Translations under genes and position numbers: made by a program
Shown: in pieces, positions 25,059 to 33,973 of the stretch
Layout: each line of letters opens with the position of its first letter
Numbering within the stretch: position 1 is the first letter of the stretch
Notes under the pieces: model-generated
Told to the model about the DNA's origin: nothing
The model's database searches: none
What the model saw: the letters and a program-made list of their open reading frames with translations, nothing else
Source: an uncultured Oscillospiraceae bacterium
GTDB lineage: Bacteria; Bacillota; Clostridia; Oscillospirales; Oscillospiraceae
Direction: 5' to 3'
Length of the DNA: 62,401 nt
Assembly: GCA_900751035.1 (NCBI GenBank)
Contig: CAADSF010000121.1
Span: forward strand, 1-62,401

Positions 25059-26181
25059 AGCCGCTCACTACCGCGAGATTTGCCGTGCAGGTGAACTGCG
25101 CAGCGCCCGCCGCAGGATAGGTGACGGTGATCTTTCCGCTGCTTCCGGCGGTCGCGCCTGCCGTGATCACGCCGTCCGGCGAAACGCTCGTGCCGCTCGG
25201 TCCGCCCGTCAGCTCGTACTTCACCTGATTGGCGGGAACGATGTCGACGAGCTGCCCGTTTGCCATCACGAACTTGGCGTTGACCTTCGCCGTACCGCTC
25301 ACGGGAACATTCACCACGCCGCCCACGATGGCAAGACCCTTGATGTCGGCTCCCGCCTCATCAGGAACGTAGAGGTAGTGCGCCAGCACGCTTTCGCCGC
25401 AGTTGTCGCAGGTGCCGGAAACCACGTCCTCGTCCGCAGTCAGCGCCTGTCCGGTGTAGCTCGTGGTGTCGGGCGTCGTCTGGTCGCCCACAATGCCGCC
25501 GCCATCGCCGTTGAGCTTCAGCGTCGGAACAATGGCATACAGCCATCCCACGCGCGTGCCGCCGTTGCTCTCGCTGTTCGCGTTGGCGTAAACGGCCATT
25601 TGCAGCGTCCAGTGCAGCACCTTCGGGTTCATCATCGAAGTGATGGTACCGAGCTGTGCGCTCGCCTTGTTGACGAAGTACCACACCTTGTACTGCTCGC
25701 CGCTCTTTGCGGTGAATCCGGTCACAGTGCCGTCCGCAGTAATGGGATAAGGGATGCCGTCCTGCGCGATCAGCGAGCTTTCGCCCACGGTCTGCACGTA
25801 GCACAGCACCTTGCTCATGCCCACCTGTGCGACCGGTGCGCCGGAGGCAACGCTCACCTTCAGCACCGCGCTTTCTGCGGTCACGACCTGGCACACGGGC
25901 GCGGGCGCGTTATAGCGCAGCGTGCCGCCCACCTGCGCCATCTTCATGGCGAGGTTGAATGCAGCGGAGATGCCGTTCACGGTCACGGCGCTGTCGCTGC
26001 CCAGCATCGTGGCGATGGCGTTGCCCAGCCCCGCGCGGATCTCGCCCATCGTCAGGCTCGTCTGGAAGTTCGCGGTCTGGAACTTGTTGTCATAAAAAAG
26101 GATCTGTCCTGTCTTCGGGTCTGCGCCAATGCCGAGGCACGTTCCCTTGAGGTAAAGTTTCGGATCGGTAAACTGGATCAT
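25057..26181 (-). CDS. Major tail tube protein with C-terminal Ig-like domain
   Basis: 374 aa. The first about 260 residues are beta-rich with regular strand spacing (YLKGTCLGIGADPKTGQI, TVNGISAAFNLAMKM, VLHWTLQMAVYAN), consistent with a tube subunit. The last about 90 residues form a Big_2-like decoration (VVNVPVSGTAKVNAKFVM, TSVSPDGVITAGAT). A CDNCGES segment lies between them. Position before the tape measure gene supports the call. Confidence 0.7.
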   Translation of the reverse strand: MIQFTDPKLYLKGTCLGIGADPKTGQILFYDNKFQTANFQTSLTMGEIRAGLGNAIATMLGSDSAVTVNGISAAFNLAMKMAQVGGTLRYNAPAPVCQVVTAESAVLKVSVASGAPVAQVGMSKVLCYVQTVGESSLIAQDGIPYPITADGTVTGFTAKSGEQYKVWYFVNKASAQLGTITSMMNPKVLHWTLQMAVYANANSESNGGTRVGWLYAIVPTLKLNGDGGGIVGDQTTPDTTSYTGQALTADEDVVSGTCDNCGESVLAHYLYVPDEAGADIKGLAIVGGVVNVPVSGTAKVNAKFVMANGQLVDIVPANQVKYELTGGPSGTSVSPDGVITAGATAGSSGKITVTYPAAGAAQFTCTANLAVVSG

Positions 26182-26214
26182 ACTCTCAACTCCTTTGAAA
26201 TTTGTCGTCTGTTG

Positions 26215-27054
26215 TTATCCTTGCGCCTGCTGCTCGGCAACGGCTTTCGCGCCCGCGCCGCCTGCAAAGCGGTCGAGTGCGATCAGGGCGCCGCTGCCCT
26301 GCTGCATTCTGCTGAAAAACGGGCTGGGATACGGGTTTCCGCCCGTCCACTTCGCGCCGTTTGCTTCGCTCGCGCCGCACAGAAGGTATCCCAGCACACG
26401 CGCGTAAGCATCCTTGCGGTCCATCAGTTTCTTAATGGGCCATTCCATAATGGTTTTCTCGTCCTCGTGGCTCAGTGCCGCCACGGTGCTGAAAAGCTCT
26501 CCGAAATCTCCGCTCAGCTTTGCGCTCTTCTGTTCTGCAATGTCGCGCTCCGCCTCCACAAGCTCGGGGTTTGCGTCTGCGCTCACCAGCTCCACGCCGT
26601 TTTGCGCCGCAATGATCTCCCGCAGTCTCGAAAACTGCACCGGCGTGATGCTCTGCATCGTTTCGCCATCCTGTGAGAATTCCACCGCCAGCAGCGTCGA
26701 CGGGTCTCTTTCATCCACCCGCAGTCGAAACCGTTTGGGCGTTTGCTCCGCCTCCTCGTCCGCCCGCCCAAGCCGCAGGGCGAGTGACAGGAGCAGAAGC
26801 GAGCGCGCAAACAGCCCCGTCGGCAGGCCGCCGTCGTCTTTTGTTACGGCCTCGTAGTCCATTGCGTAGTACGCGCCGAGCAGCGGCATGGAGAGATATC
26901 TTGCAGGGAGCGTCTGCTGCATCAGCTCGAGCGCCGGCCGCGCCAGCATAAATTCATCCCATCTGGATACGGGGATCGGGTACAGGGTCATGCCGTCCGT
27001 TTCGATCTCGCTGTACGTCCGCACGGCTTTTTTGATAGTAAGAGAAAGTTCCAC
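26215..27054 (-). CDS. Phage protein, possible tail-assembly factor
   Basis: 279 aa, GTG start after GAAGGAGAAAAAAAA. The middle is helical (ARSLLLLSLALRLGRADEEAE) and the C-terminal half contains a conserved-looking EDEKTIMEWPIKKLMDRKDAYARV split by Lys/Arg and a GGNPYPSPFF turn. No domain I can name. It lies just upstream of the tail tube gene, where assembly factors or connectors are found. Confidence 0.5.
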   Translation of the reverse strand: MELSLTIKKAVRTYSEIETDGMTLYPIPVSRWDEFMLARPALELMQQTLPARYLSMPLLGAYYAMDYEAVTKDDGGLPTGLFARSLLLLSLALRLGRADEEAEQTPKRFRLRVDERDPSTLLAVEFSQDGETMQSITPVQFSRLREIIAAQNGVELVSADANPELVEAERDIAEQKSAKLSGDFGELFSTVAALSHEDEKTIMEWPIKKLMDRKDAYARVLGYLLCGASEANGAKWTGGNPYPSPFFSRMQQGSGALIALDRFAGGAGAKAVAEQQAQG

Positions 27055-27087
27055 TTTTTTTTCTCCTTCCTCACATATCCGGAATTT

Positions 27088-27396
27088 TTATAAGGCGATT
27101 CCTGCCTGTGCAAAGAAGGCGATGATTGCAGCGCCCGCCAGAAGCCAGATGACCTTATCCACCATGTTCTCCCAGCGCTCGGCAGGTCTCCCTTCCACCA
27201 CCGTCATCTTCTTGTCGATCTTGTCGACTTTTTCCGAAATGTTTTTCTGCTCCTCTGCCATCAGCTTCACGCTTGTGGTCAGCTCGTTCATCGCCTTTTG
27301 TCCCTCTTCCACCGCAACCATGCGGTGCTTGAGCGACTTGATCTCATGCTCGTGCCCTTCCAGGGCGATAGCTACATCCTGCATTTCCATACTCAT
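27088..27396 (-). CDS. XhlA-like protein, coiled coil plus C-terminal membrane anchor
   Basis: 102 aa. A coiled coil (residues about 10-65) is followed by the conserved stretch KIDKKMTVVEGRPAERWENM and a single C-terminal membrane helix (IWLLAGAAIIAFFAQAGIA). This matches the hemolysin XhlA family that assists holins in Firmicute prophages. It is unusual here because it lies among connector and tail genes, 14 kb from the holin. Confidence 0.8.
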   Translation of the reverse strand: MSMEMQDVAIALEGHEHEIKSLKHRMVAVEEGQKAMNELTTSVKLMAEEQKNISEKVDKIDKKMTVVEGRPAERWENMVDKVIWLLAGAAIIAFFAQAGIAL

Positions 27397-27429
27397 GTGG
27401 CTGTCCTCCGTGATCGTATTTCTTCTATC

Positions 27430-28134
27430 TCAAAAAGCGGCCACGGCATTTCCGTCCGCATCGTCGCTCTCCGCCCATTGGATGCTCATCTTGACCTCGC
27501 GTCCCACCAGTGTGCCCGTCTGGTCGTAAATTGACCTGCTCCCGTTGTCTCCATGCGCCATGCGCGAAAAATCGCATACGCCGATGCCCGCCATGTTTAC
27601 GCCGTGCAATGCCTCGATGATGCACTGCTCGATGTCGTATGCGCGGGAATACGCATCCGTCCTCGTCGTCGTCTCCTGATTCACGTTGCAGGTGATGATG
27701 AATGTCACGCCGATGCGCGCCCTGTACGGGTTCTCCGCAAAAACACGCCCCAAAAAGCATCGAATCGTCGTCTGCGCCTCGGTCTGCGCCTGCCCGTCAA
27801 AGCGCTGGGCGTAGAGCCGGTAGCCCTTCGGGTGCTTTTCCCTCATCTCGGCGCTGTCCACCACGGGCTGTTCGCCGTCAAAAAGCATACTGCGCTTTTC
27901 CGCCGCCGTTGGCAGGGAGTTTGCGAGCGGTCTCGCCCCGTCATACCACAGGTACTTGGAAAGCCGCACGCGCGGCCTAGCGTTGTCATCCTGCGGCATA
28001 TATCCTGCCGCATCGGGCAGGTCGAGCAGGTAAAGGAGCAACTTCTTCGGCAGCTCCTCCGCCCCCTTGAATGTCAGGTACGAAGGGTGTACGCGCTCGT
28101 ATGGGTAGGTCGCGCTTTCAAAGTTTGCGCTCAT
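27430..28134 (-). CDS. Phage connector/tail-terminator-like protein
   Basis: 234 aa. A beta-rich core (RARIGVTFIITCNVNQETT, TGTLVGREVKMSIQW) and an N-terminal extension (YERVHPSYLTFKGAEE). Small beta proteins at this position often complete the neck or the tail tube. It overlaps the preceding gene by four bases (ATGA). Family not identified. Confidence 0.5.
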   Translation of the reverse strand: MSANFESATYPYERVHPSYLTFKGAEELPKKLLLYLLDLPDAAGYMPQDDNARPRVRLSKYLWYDGARPLANSLPTAAEKRSMLFDGEQPVVDSAEMREKHPKGYRLYAQRFDGQAQTEAQTTIRCFLGRVFAENPYRARIGVTFIITCNVNQETTTRTDAYSRAYDIEQCIIEALHGVNMAGIGVCDFSRMAHGDNGSRSIYDQTGTLVGREVKMSIQWAESDDADGNAVAAF

Positions 28135-28688
28135 TTTCCTTCACGCTTCTTTCGCAATGCTTCCAGCTCATCCCTGATCTCGCCGGTCTGCTCGGCCAGC
28201 TTCTGCACCGCCTCCGGCGTCATGCTTTGCATTGCCATCTGCTGCATCCGCGAAACAGGGTCGTTCATTCCCTGAAGCATCGCGTACACCTCTGCGTTGA
28301 AGCGCTTTTCCAGCTCCTTGTAGTCGGCGATCAGGTTGTTTGCCTTTTCGCTGGTCGGGCCGCCGCGCGCCTTCATCGCTTTCAGCTGCCCGAGGATGTG
28401 TCCGCCCGCCCAGCGGTCGTAGTCGTCTGCCGCCAGCAGGAACTTCGTTCCCTCCGCCGGTTCGATCTCCTGCATCAGATAGAGCTTTACCAGCGCGCCC
28501 ATCATGTAGCGGCTCTTGCGCTCTCCGTTTTCCTTGAAGGACGGAAGAACGGTGTCGTCCGTCAGTCGGATTTCCATGCGTTCAAAGCAGTCCGACGCGC
28601 ACGCGCGCAAAAACGCCATCTTTTCCATCAGCGGCACATAGTCGCGCGCCGCCGCCATCATTTCATCTGTCAGCTTTTTGAATTCCAT
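28131..28688 (-). CDS. Helical phage structural protein, 185 aa
   Basis: Almost entirely helical (EMMAAARDYVPLMEKMAF, VYAMLQGMNDPVSRMQQ) with a coiled-coil C-terminus (LAEQTGEIRDELEALRKKRE). Located in the connector block; role unknown. The ATG follows GAAAGGAGTTTACATT. Confidence 0.55.
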   Translation of the reverse strand: MEFKKLTDEMMAAARDYVPLMEKMAFLRACASDCFERMEIRLTDDTVLPSFKENGERKSRYMMGALVKLYLMQEIEPAEGTKFLLAADDYDRWAGGHILGQLKAMKARGGPTSEKANNLIADYKELEKRFNAEVYAMLQGMNDPVSRMQQMAMQSMTPEAVQKLAEQTGEIRDELEALRKKREGK

Positions 28689-28710
28689 AATGTAAACTCC
28701 TTTCAGATCA

Positions 28711-28890
28711 TTATGGATTTTTGCGTTCTCTCAGCGGGCATCGCGCCCCGTCTGGCGATACCTCGCACCGCCCCGTGTCGGGGCAGAAAAACTGATGCGC
28801 GCACCAATCACTTTCGCTGTTGTGCTCGTCCGCACAGCAATGCAGACTCACATCTCCGATCTTTCGGTAAGCGTATGGGCAGTGCTCCAT
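28711..28890 (-). CDS. Cys-rich small protein, 59 aa
   Basis: It starts MEHCPYAYRKIGDVSLHCC and contains eight Cys and three His in CxY/HCC/CAHQFFC/CEV/CPL patterns, so metal binding is likely. A GGAGGGG site precedes ATG 28890. It fits tightly between two structural genes; a zinc-ribbon-like chaperone or clamp is possible. Confidence 0.65.
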   Translation of the reverse strand: MEHCPYAYRKIGDVSLHCCADEHNSESDWCAHQFFCPDTGRCEVSPDGARCPLRERKNP

Positions 28891-28891
28891 T

Positions 28892-30211
28892 TTATATCCC
28901 CTCCAGTCGGATGCTTGCGCTCGCGCTTGCATTGCCGCATTTTGCTGTCACCGTCAGCGGCGTTTCGCTGCCGCCCCAGTTCTGTATCGTCACCTGATTC
29001 CCGAGCACCGCTGCGGTATAAGCATCCTCGCTCGCGCCGGAAATTTCCCACGTCAGTTCGTGGTCTTTCTGCGCGCCGCCCTCGTAGTAGGCTGCCCGCA
29101 GCGTTGCCGCGTCGTAAGCGCCGATCATTTCGGGCGGTTCGGTGAGGAATCTGACCTTTGCGCCGCTCTTTTCGTCTGCAACACTTAGTGTGATCTTGCT
29201 TTCGATCTCCGGGTTCTGCGCCAGCCGCGCCGTGATCGTGCAGCTGCCAGCGCCCACAGCGGTCACAAGTCCTCCTGCATCCACGCGCGCCACCGTTTCA
29301 TCGCTCGTCTCCCAGAAATACGAAACCGGATGCTTTTCCTCTCCGCCCGCCACCGCTTCGCCGCAGCGGATGGATTCTGCCGCCATCTGCGCGGTTTCCC
29401 CCGCGCGCAGCACCGTCGCGCCGGAGATTCGGATTTCCCACGAAAAGGTTTTCCCGCCCGCAACTCTGCGTGCAAGGTCGTCTATCGTTTCGTCCGGTTC
29501 CTGAATCCGCGCCGCAAAGTATAAAAGGTGCGTGCTCTCGTCTTCGCCGGTGAATTCCTGCGTCACATCGCTGTATCCTGTGATTTGGAACGCCCTTCGC
29601 CCCAGAATCAGGCGGCTGTTCTGGTCCAGCTCGTCTGTCTCGGGGTTTTTCTGGCAGATGATATTGAAGTATCCCTGCATGATGAGCGAAACGCCCTGAA
29701 AGTCGTTTGCCGTCGCCATCGCCTGCTGTTTTTCCACAAGGATGGGTTCCTTGCGCACCCTGCCGTACCAGTCCAGATGGTTCCATGTTGCGTTGCATCG
29801 GCGCATGATACCGCTTCCTGCCACGCTTGAAAGGTTGGATGGGTTCGTCGCAAGCCACGTTGACCCCATCGTTTCGATCTTTGCCCCCTCGGGGATGTAG
29901 TCGATGCCGCGGTCTGCCAGCAGGTATTTCTTCTGGTCATCCGTTTTTCTTGTCATGCTTGCCCCCAGCTTGATCGTGTCGCTGATGCGCATTTTCTGCC
30001 CGCGCCATGCGTAAAAGTCGCCCGGCACCAGTCCCTGCACTTGCGCGTCCACAAAGTCGGTCGCGTACTTTGCGCGCTCTGCGTAAAAGAGCGCCGCCGC
30101 GTCGCCGCCGTATTGCTTTTGCCGGCCGCTATATTGCTTCGGCGCATTTGTGCGGCGCGCCGCCGTGCCGCCGAGCAGCGTCACGTTTCGGATGGCGTCG
30201 TTCTCGCTCAT
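28892..30211 (-). CDS. Head-tail connector-region protein with Ig-like C-terminus
   Basis: 439 aa. Residues 1-240 are unrecognised, with an Arg-rich opening (RNVTLLGGTAARRTNAPKQY) and SVAGSGIMRRCNATWNH. Residues about 255-345 form a Big_2-like domain (SDETVARVDAGGLVTAVGAGS) and a further Ig-like unit follows. Ig decorations help phages stick to mucus or cell surfaces. ATGA overlap with the gene upstream. Confidence 0.6.
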   Translation of the reverse strand: MSENDAIRNVTLLGGTAARRTNAPKQYSGRQKQYGGDAAALFYAERAKYATDFVDAQVQGLVPGDFYAWRGQKMRISDTIKLGASMTRKTDDQKKYLLADRGIDYIPEGAKIETMGSTWLATNPSNLSSVAGSGIMRRCNATWNHLDWYGRVRKEPILVEKQQAMATANDFQGVSLIMQGYFNIICQKNPETDELDQNSRLILGRRAFQITGYSDVTQEFTGEDESTHLLYFAARIQEPDETIDDLARRVAGGKTFSWEIRISGATVLRAGETAQMAAESIRCGEAVAGGEEKHPVSYFWETSDETVARVDAGGLVTAVGAGSCTITARLAQNPEIESKITLSVADEKSGAKVRFLTEPPEMIGAYDAATLRAAYYEGGAQKDHELTWEISGASEDAYTAAVLGNQVTIQNWGGSETPLTVTAKCGNASASASIRLEGI

Positions 30212-30921
30212 ACGAATCCCTCCCTGCGGTTCCCTGCGCGGAAAGCGTTGTAATACGCGCAGTCCTGTTCGTATTTGCGCAGCTCTTCATTGAGCAGGCT
30301 CCGGTTCATCGCCTTCTTCTTTGCGCTTTTTTCCATGTATTGCGGCTCGTTCGGCGCTTCAAAGCTCCTGTCGTGCGCCTTGGCAACGTCAGCCAGCCAG
30401 TCGCGGAAGAAATGCTCGTCCCACGTGCTCGCCACGCACAGTCCAAGGATGCGCTTTTGCGTCGCCGTCAGTTCATTTGCAAATGCGCCGTCGCGGTAAA
30501 AATCCATCGAATACTCTACGCCTGCCGCGTCCTGCGCTGCAAATGTCACAATCCCCGTTTCCGCGTCGTAGCTCGCGCCGTGATACGTTGTTTCTACCGC
30601 CTCGCCGTTGTCGAGCCATTCAACCTTCACGCAGGAAAAAACGCTGTAGCCGGTCTTCCCGGTCGCCACCTGCGTTTCCTCCATCGTGCTTTCGCCGGTC
30701 GATACCCAACTTGCTTCATCCCACGAAGGGAGCGTCATATCCAGCTCCAACCACTGACGGATCTCGGGCGGGCGGTTGAAGATGGGGATCGCATTTTTCA
30801 TGTAAAGCGCCATTTTTTGGAAAAACCGCGCAGGGTTTTCCTGCGCCAGCTCGATCAGCCGCACATCGTTGATGTCCGTCATTGCGTTTTCGCTGATGAT
30901 CTCGCTCCACTTCGTTCCCAT
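30208..30921 (-). CDS. Phage neck/connector-type protein, 237 aa
   Basis: Helical N-terminus (PARFFQKMALYMKNAIPIF), a beta middle with VEWLDNGEAVETTYHG and a helical C-terminus (DWLADVAKAHDRSFEAP). Position after the fibre block and before other connectors is the only clue to function. ATG follows AAGAAAGGATAACGCA. Confidence 0.5.
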   Translation of the reverse strand: MGTKWSEIISENAMTDINDVRLIELAQENPARFFQKMALYMKNAIPIFNRPPEIRQWLELDMTLPSWDEASWVSTGESTMEETQVATGKTGYSVFSCVKVEWLDNGEAVETTYHGASYDAETGIVTFAAQDAAGVEYSMDFYRDGAFANELTATQKRILGLCVASTWDEHFFRDWLADVAKAHDRSFEAPNEPQYMEKSAKKKAMNRSLLNEELRKYEQDCAYYNAFRAGNRREGFV

Positions 30922-30925
30922 TGCG

Positions 30926-31069
30926 TTATCCTTTCTTGCTGCATCCCTTTTCGCAGCCCCAGCAGATCATCCGTCCCTCCGGTATAATCTCTCCGCAGCA
31001 GACGCAGCGGTTATCCGCTTCCATAATCCCGCGTGCCTCCGTTCCGCAGTTCATATCCCGCTCGCTCAT
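30926..31069 (-). CDS. Zinc-ribbon microprotein, 47 aa
   Basis: MSERDMNCGTEARG leads to CVCCGEIIPEGRMICWGCEKG, a CxxC-14-CxxC zinc ribbon. GGAGTGAGCGCT lies before the ATG. Probably a small structural or regulatory zinc protein; it sits between the fibre and connector blocks. Confidence 0.65.
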   Translation of the reverse strand: MSERDMNCGTEARGIMEADNRCVCCGEIIPEGRMICWGCEKGCSKKG

Positions 31070-31074
31070 AGCGC

Positions 31075-31251
31075 TCACTCCTTCCCGCTCTCCGCGTCCG
31101 TCACCACCCCGTACCACTCAAACATTGCGCGGATGGCGGGATTGCGCAGCAGCTTTTTTCTCTGACCTTGGTTGAGGTCGTTGTAGACCGCCTGCAATGC
31201 GGCCTTGACCTCCGTGTTGTACGCGATAACGCGCTCTCTCAGCTCGCTCAT
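31075..31251 (-). CDS. Small helical phage protein, 58 aa
   Basis: MSELRERVIAYNTEVKAALQ starts a helical protein ending FEWYGVVTDAESGKE, a type I have seen in phages of gut clostridia beside fibre genes. ATGA overlap with the gene upstream; it ends six bases before the zinc-ribbon start. Confidence 0.7.
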   Translation of the reverse strand: MSELRERVIAYNTEVKAALQAVYNDLNQGQRKKLLRNPAIRAMFEWYGVVTDAESGKE

Positions 31252-31433
31252 GCCGTCACCCCGCTCAGCAGTGCCTCCATTGCCTCGCGCAGCTCGGCGT
31301 TGTCCTTCTCCAGCGCGGCAATGCGTTCCTCAGGCGAGGGTTCAGGCACGGGCATTTCGGCTGCCTGCTTTTCCAGCTCCGCGATTTCTTCGGGTGTCAT
31401 GTCGCGGTAGATGCCGTTTTCACAAATTCTCAT
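31248..31433 (-). CDS. Small fibre-associated protein, 61 aa
   Basis: MRICENGIYRDMTPEEIAEL followed by a Pro/Glu-rich stretch and a coiled coil (RIAALEKDNAELREAMEALL). Short proteins with the GIYRDMTPEE pattern commonly accompany tail-fibre genes. ATGA overlaps on both sides show tight coupling. Confidence 0.75.
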   Translation of the reverse strand: MRICENGIYRDMTPEEIAELEKQAAEMPVPEPSPEERIAALEKDNAELREAMEALLSGVTA

Positions 31434-32164
31434 GCTCTCACTCCCCAAATTTCATATTTGCAACCGGCGGCCATGTTACCATTTCCCATAGTAGCTCCTA
31501 TGGCGACATCGTTGATTAAATGACTAAGGATGTCTTTATTTCTGACGACATCATCGTCTGTCGGATTAACATGCACCCCCATCAACACCTTGCAGTCGGC
31601 AGACTGCCAGGCGATACCGTCTATCTCCCAAAACAGCATTGGCATTGTTTTTTCTCGGAGTACATACCACAAATTTACTTTTGGGTTTTCTTTGCCAAAA
31701 AACACTTCAACGGAATACGAATCGTAGTCTTTATGGCTCACCCAACGTTTCGCCGAAACGCTCATGCAAGATGATTGGGTGATACTGATATCTCCTCTAA
31801 CAAGGATTTGTACGCTTTTGAGTGAAAACGGGAGACCATTGTTGTCTTTGCTGATTTCGAGCTTCGCGGTTTCTGCCATCTCACCGGATGCGATCAGCTC
31901 CCACGTCTCGCCGCCCATATCCACCGCCTCCCAAGCGGTGGGCTTGCCGTCCGCGTCAACGGCTTTGACCTTGATGGTCTGGCCGATGGTGGCGGCGGTT
32001 AGGCCGAGGGAGATATCGGGGGAGCTGCCAGACGGGATATCCCTCACCGCCTCAGCCATCCCGTCAGGGAAGCTCAGCGGCGCGGTCGTGCCGCCACGTT
32101 CCCGGATGGCGTCCGCAACGGTCGTCATGTCGGCGCCATCGACCAAATATTCGTTTTGTGCCAT
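31430..32164 (-). CDS. Tail fibre/receptor-binding-type protein, 244 aa
   Basis: The N-terminus (YLVDGADMTTVADAIRERGG, LSFPDGMAEAVRDI) is a known opening of clostridial phage fibre proteins. The C-terminal half (SVEVFFGKENPKVNLWYVL...) is AT-richer and beta-rich, probably a swapped receptor-binding head. Start at 32164 overlaps the upstream stop (TGATGG). Confidence 0.75.
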   Translation of the reverse strand: MAQNEYLVDGADMTTVADAIRERGGTTAPLSFPDGMAEAVRDIPSGSSPDISLGLTAATIGQTIKVKAVDADGKPTAWEAVDMGGETWELIASGEMAETAKLEISKDNNGLPFSLKSVQILVRGDISITQSSCMSVSAKRWVSHKDYDSYSVEVFFGKENPKVNLWYVLREKTMPMLFWEIDGIAWQSADCKVLMGVHVNPTDDDVVRNKDILSHLINDVAIGATMGNGNMAAGCKYEIWGVRA

Positions 32165-33945
32165 CAGAAACTCACTCCTTTCGCGTTGGCTACAGAATCC
32201 GCCGCCCACTGACCGTCTACGACTCGCAGGAACTTTCCATTATCGGCGGCGGTAACGGGGACAGGGGGCATAGCCTCTCTCCGAACACCATTATCCGAAG
32301 ATCTACTTTTATCATACATGAGTGCAGAGCCGCCGCTAGAACGAAACGCAATATACCTGTGCTCACCCGAAAACGCAATCAGTCCGTATCCTTCAACACC
32401 GGGAATCAGAATTTCATCAAGCGACAAAAACTCAAAGTCGTTTTTATTCTGAAACAGCGCATAGACGTATTTATTGTCGTTGTATGCTTTTACTATTTCA
32501 TTAAACGTCTTGTCGATGTCGTACCCGCCGCTTACTTTACTTGTCAGTGTTACCTTGAATGAGTTATCTCCGCCCAGCGGCACAACCTCATGCGTCCACA
32601 CGTCTTTGCCGTCCTTCTGAGAGAGCGTAAGAGTGGAAATGCCTTCGGGAGTGGTGTCGGTGAAGACAACTGATTTATCGTCACCGGCGACCATTCGATA
32701 CAAACGATCATCATCGAAAAACGCGCCGAACACAACTGTTCCACCTCCGTCAGTCTGATAGGCGGATATTGTCTTTCGAACCTCTTCAAAAGTCCAATCA
32801 GCCGTCAGCGTTCCATCCGCCCCGGCTGTCACTGTAATGACGTACTGCTGAGGGAGTTTGTAACATTGGGTTTCATTCCAAGTTACCTCCCCGTCGAAAA
32901 TATCGAAGGGGAAGTTAACTTGTACTCGTCCATCTTTGTAAATGAAAGTGGACATGACTGATAAAATCTGTCCACCAACTACAGCCGACGGAACAAATGG
33001 AATGGCCGGAACGCCTACTGCGGTAAAATCAGCCTCATCTGCATCTACAAAATCCAACGGAAAATCATTAATGCCTAGTGTAAATAATATTTCATCTTTG
33101 AACGCCCCCGCACGAGCAATCTTCACATCGCGCCCTGCCTCATGCGCGGCCTTGATTTCGGCGTAGGTCTTGTCAGACTTGTAGATGGGATGGCCGCTGC
33201 CGTCCTCGCCCTCCTGCGTGATGGTGACATAGAGCGTGGGGAGTGCGTAGTCAACGTTGGGGGTTGCGGCATTGAGAACATCACTGCCACTAAGCTTTAA
33301 CAAATTACCATCTTTTGCATCGCCAACTTCGACAGATTCTTTCACCTCTCCCCACTCCGCTTTACTGCCATCGTTGGTAAGATACTTACCGGCGGTGTCG
33401 GGAGTGATGGGGGGAGTGCCGGAGGCAGGCGTGCCGGTATCGATGAACGTTCCCGTTGCGGCGTCGTATTCGTACCAGTTCCCATTATCGCCGATGTACG
33501 GCGCCTTGATGGGGTCTGAAAGGATGACCTGCGAGTGGAGGGAAACGTCGATGTCGTGAACCGTCGGAATCATGACCTCTGTTGCCTTCGGTGCGCTTCC
33601 CGTCACCGCTTCCGTCTTCTCCGGCTGCGGCAGTGTGCCGTGGCTTGCGCTCTGCACCACGCGGACCGGCGCGCCGCTGCCGCCCATGATCGAGCCGTCC
33701 TGAAAAACGACGCGCGCCTGCACCACGGCAGCGCCGGGGGTAAATCGGAATGTCTGCTTCTGCGTCACGGGGAACTGCCATTCGCCCGTCTTTTCATCAA
33801 ACGTCACCTGTCCCGGCCACCGCTTTGTGAACTGCCCTACCGTGATTTCCACGCACGCCGCGATCTCCGGCGTGATCAGCGTCCCGTTCCCCGATTTGAT
33901 CGTCACGGGGATACTGTAAGCATCGCCCTGCATTACGCTCGCCAT
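32164..33945 (-). CDS. BppU-like baseplate upper protein/tail fibre
   Basis: 593 aa. The N-terminal domain (GDAYSIPVTIKSGNGTLIT, ITVGQFTKRW, FRFTPGAAVVQARVVFQDG) fits BppU-type baseplate attachment domains. Repeats of AGKYLTNDGSKAEWGEV and VTAADNGKFLRVVDGQW type and several beta modules follow. It probably links the baseplate to receptor-binding tips. AT-richer stretches in the C-terminal half suggest module exchange. Confidence 0.75.
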   Translation of the reverse strand: MASVMQGDAYSIPVTIKSGNGTLITPEIAACVEITVGQFTKRWPGQVTFDEKTGEWQFPVTQKQTFRFTPGAAVVQARVVFQDGSIMGGSGAPVRVVQSASHGTLPQPEKTEAVTGSAPKATEVMIPTVHDIDVSLHSQVILSDPIKAPYIGDNGNWYEYDAATGTFIDTGTPASGTPPITPDTAGKYLTNDGSKAEWGEVKESVEVGDAKDGNLLKLSGSDVLNAATPNVDYALPTLYVTITQEGEDGSGHPIYKSDKTYAEIKAAHEAGRDVKIARAGAFKDEILFTLGINDFPLDFVDADEADFTAVGVPAIPFVPSAVVGGQILSVMSTFIYKDGRVQVNFPFDIFDGEVTWNETQCYKLPQQYVITVTAGADGTLTADWTFEEVRKTISAYQTDGGGTVVFGAFFDDDRLYRMVAGDDKSVVFTDTTPEGISTLTLSQKDGKDVWTHEVVPLGGDNSFKVTLTSKVSGGYDIDKTFNEIVKAYNDNKYVYALFQNKNDFEFLSLDEILIPGVEGYGLIAFSGEHRYIAFRSSGGSALMYDKSRSSDNGVRREAMPPVPVTAADNGKFLRVVDGQWAADSVANAKGVSF

Positions 33946-33973
33946 AGTTCCCTCCTGCGTTCCGCGCGGCGAA

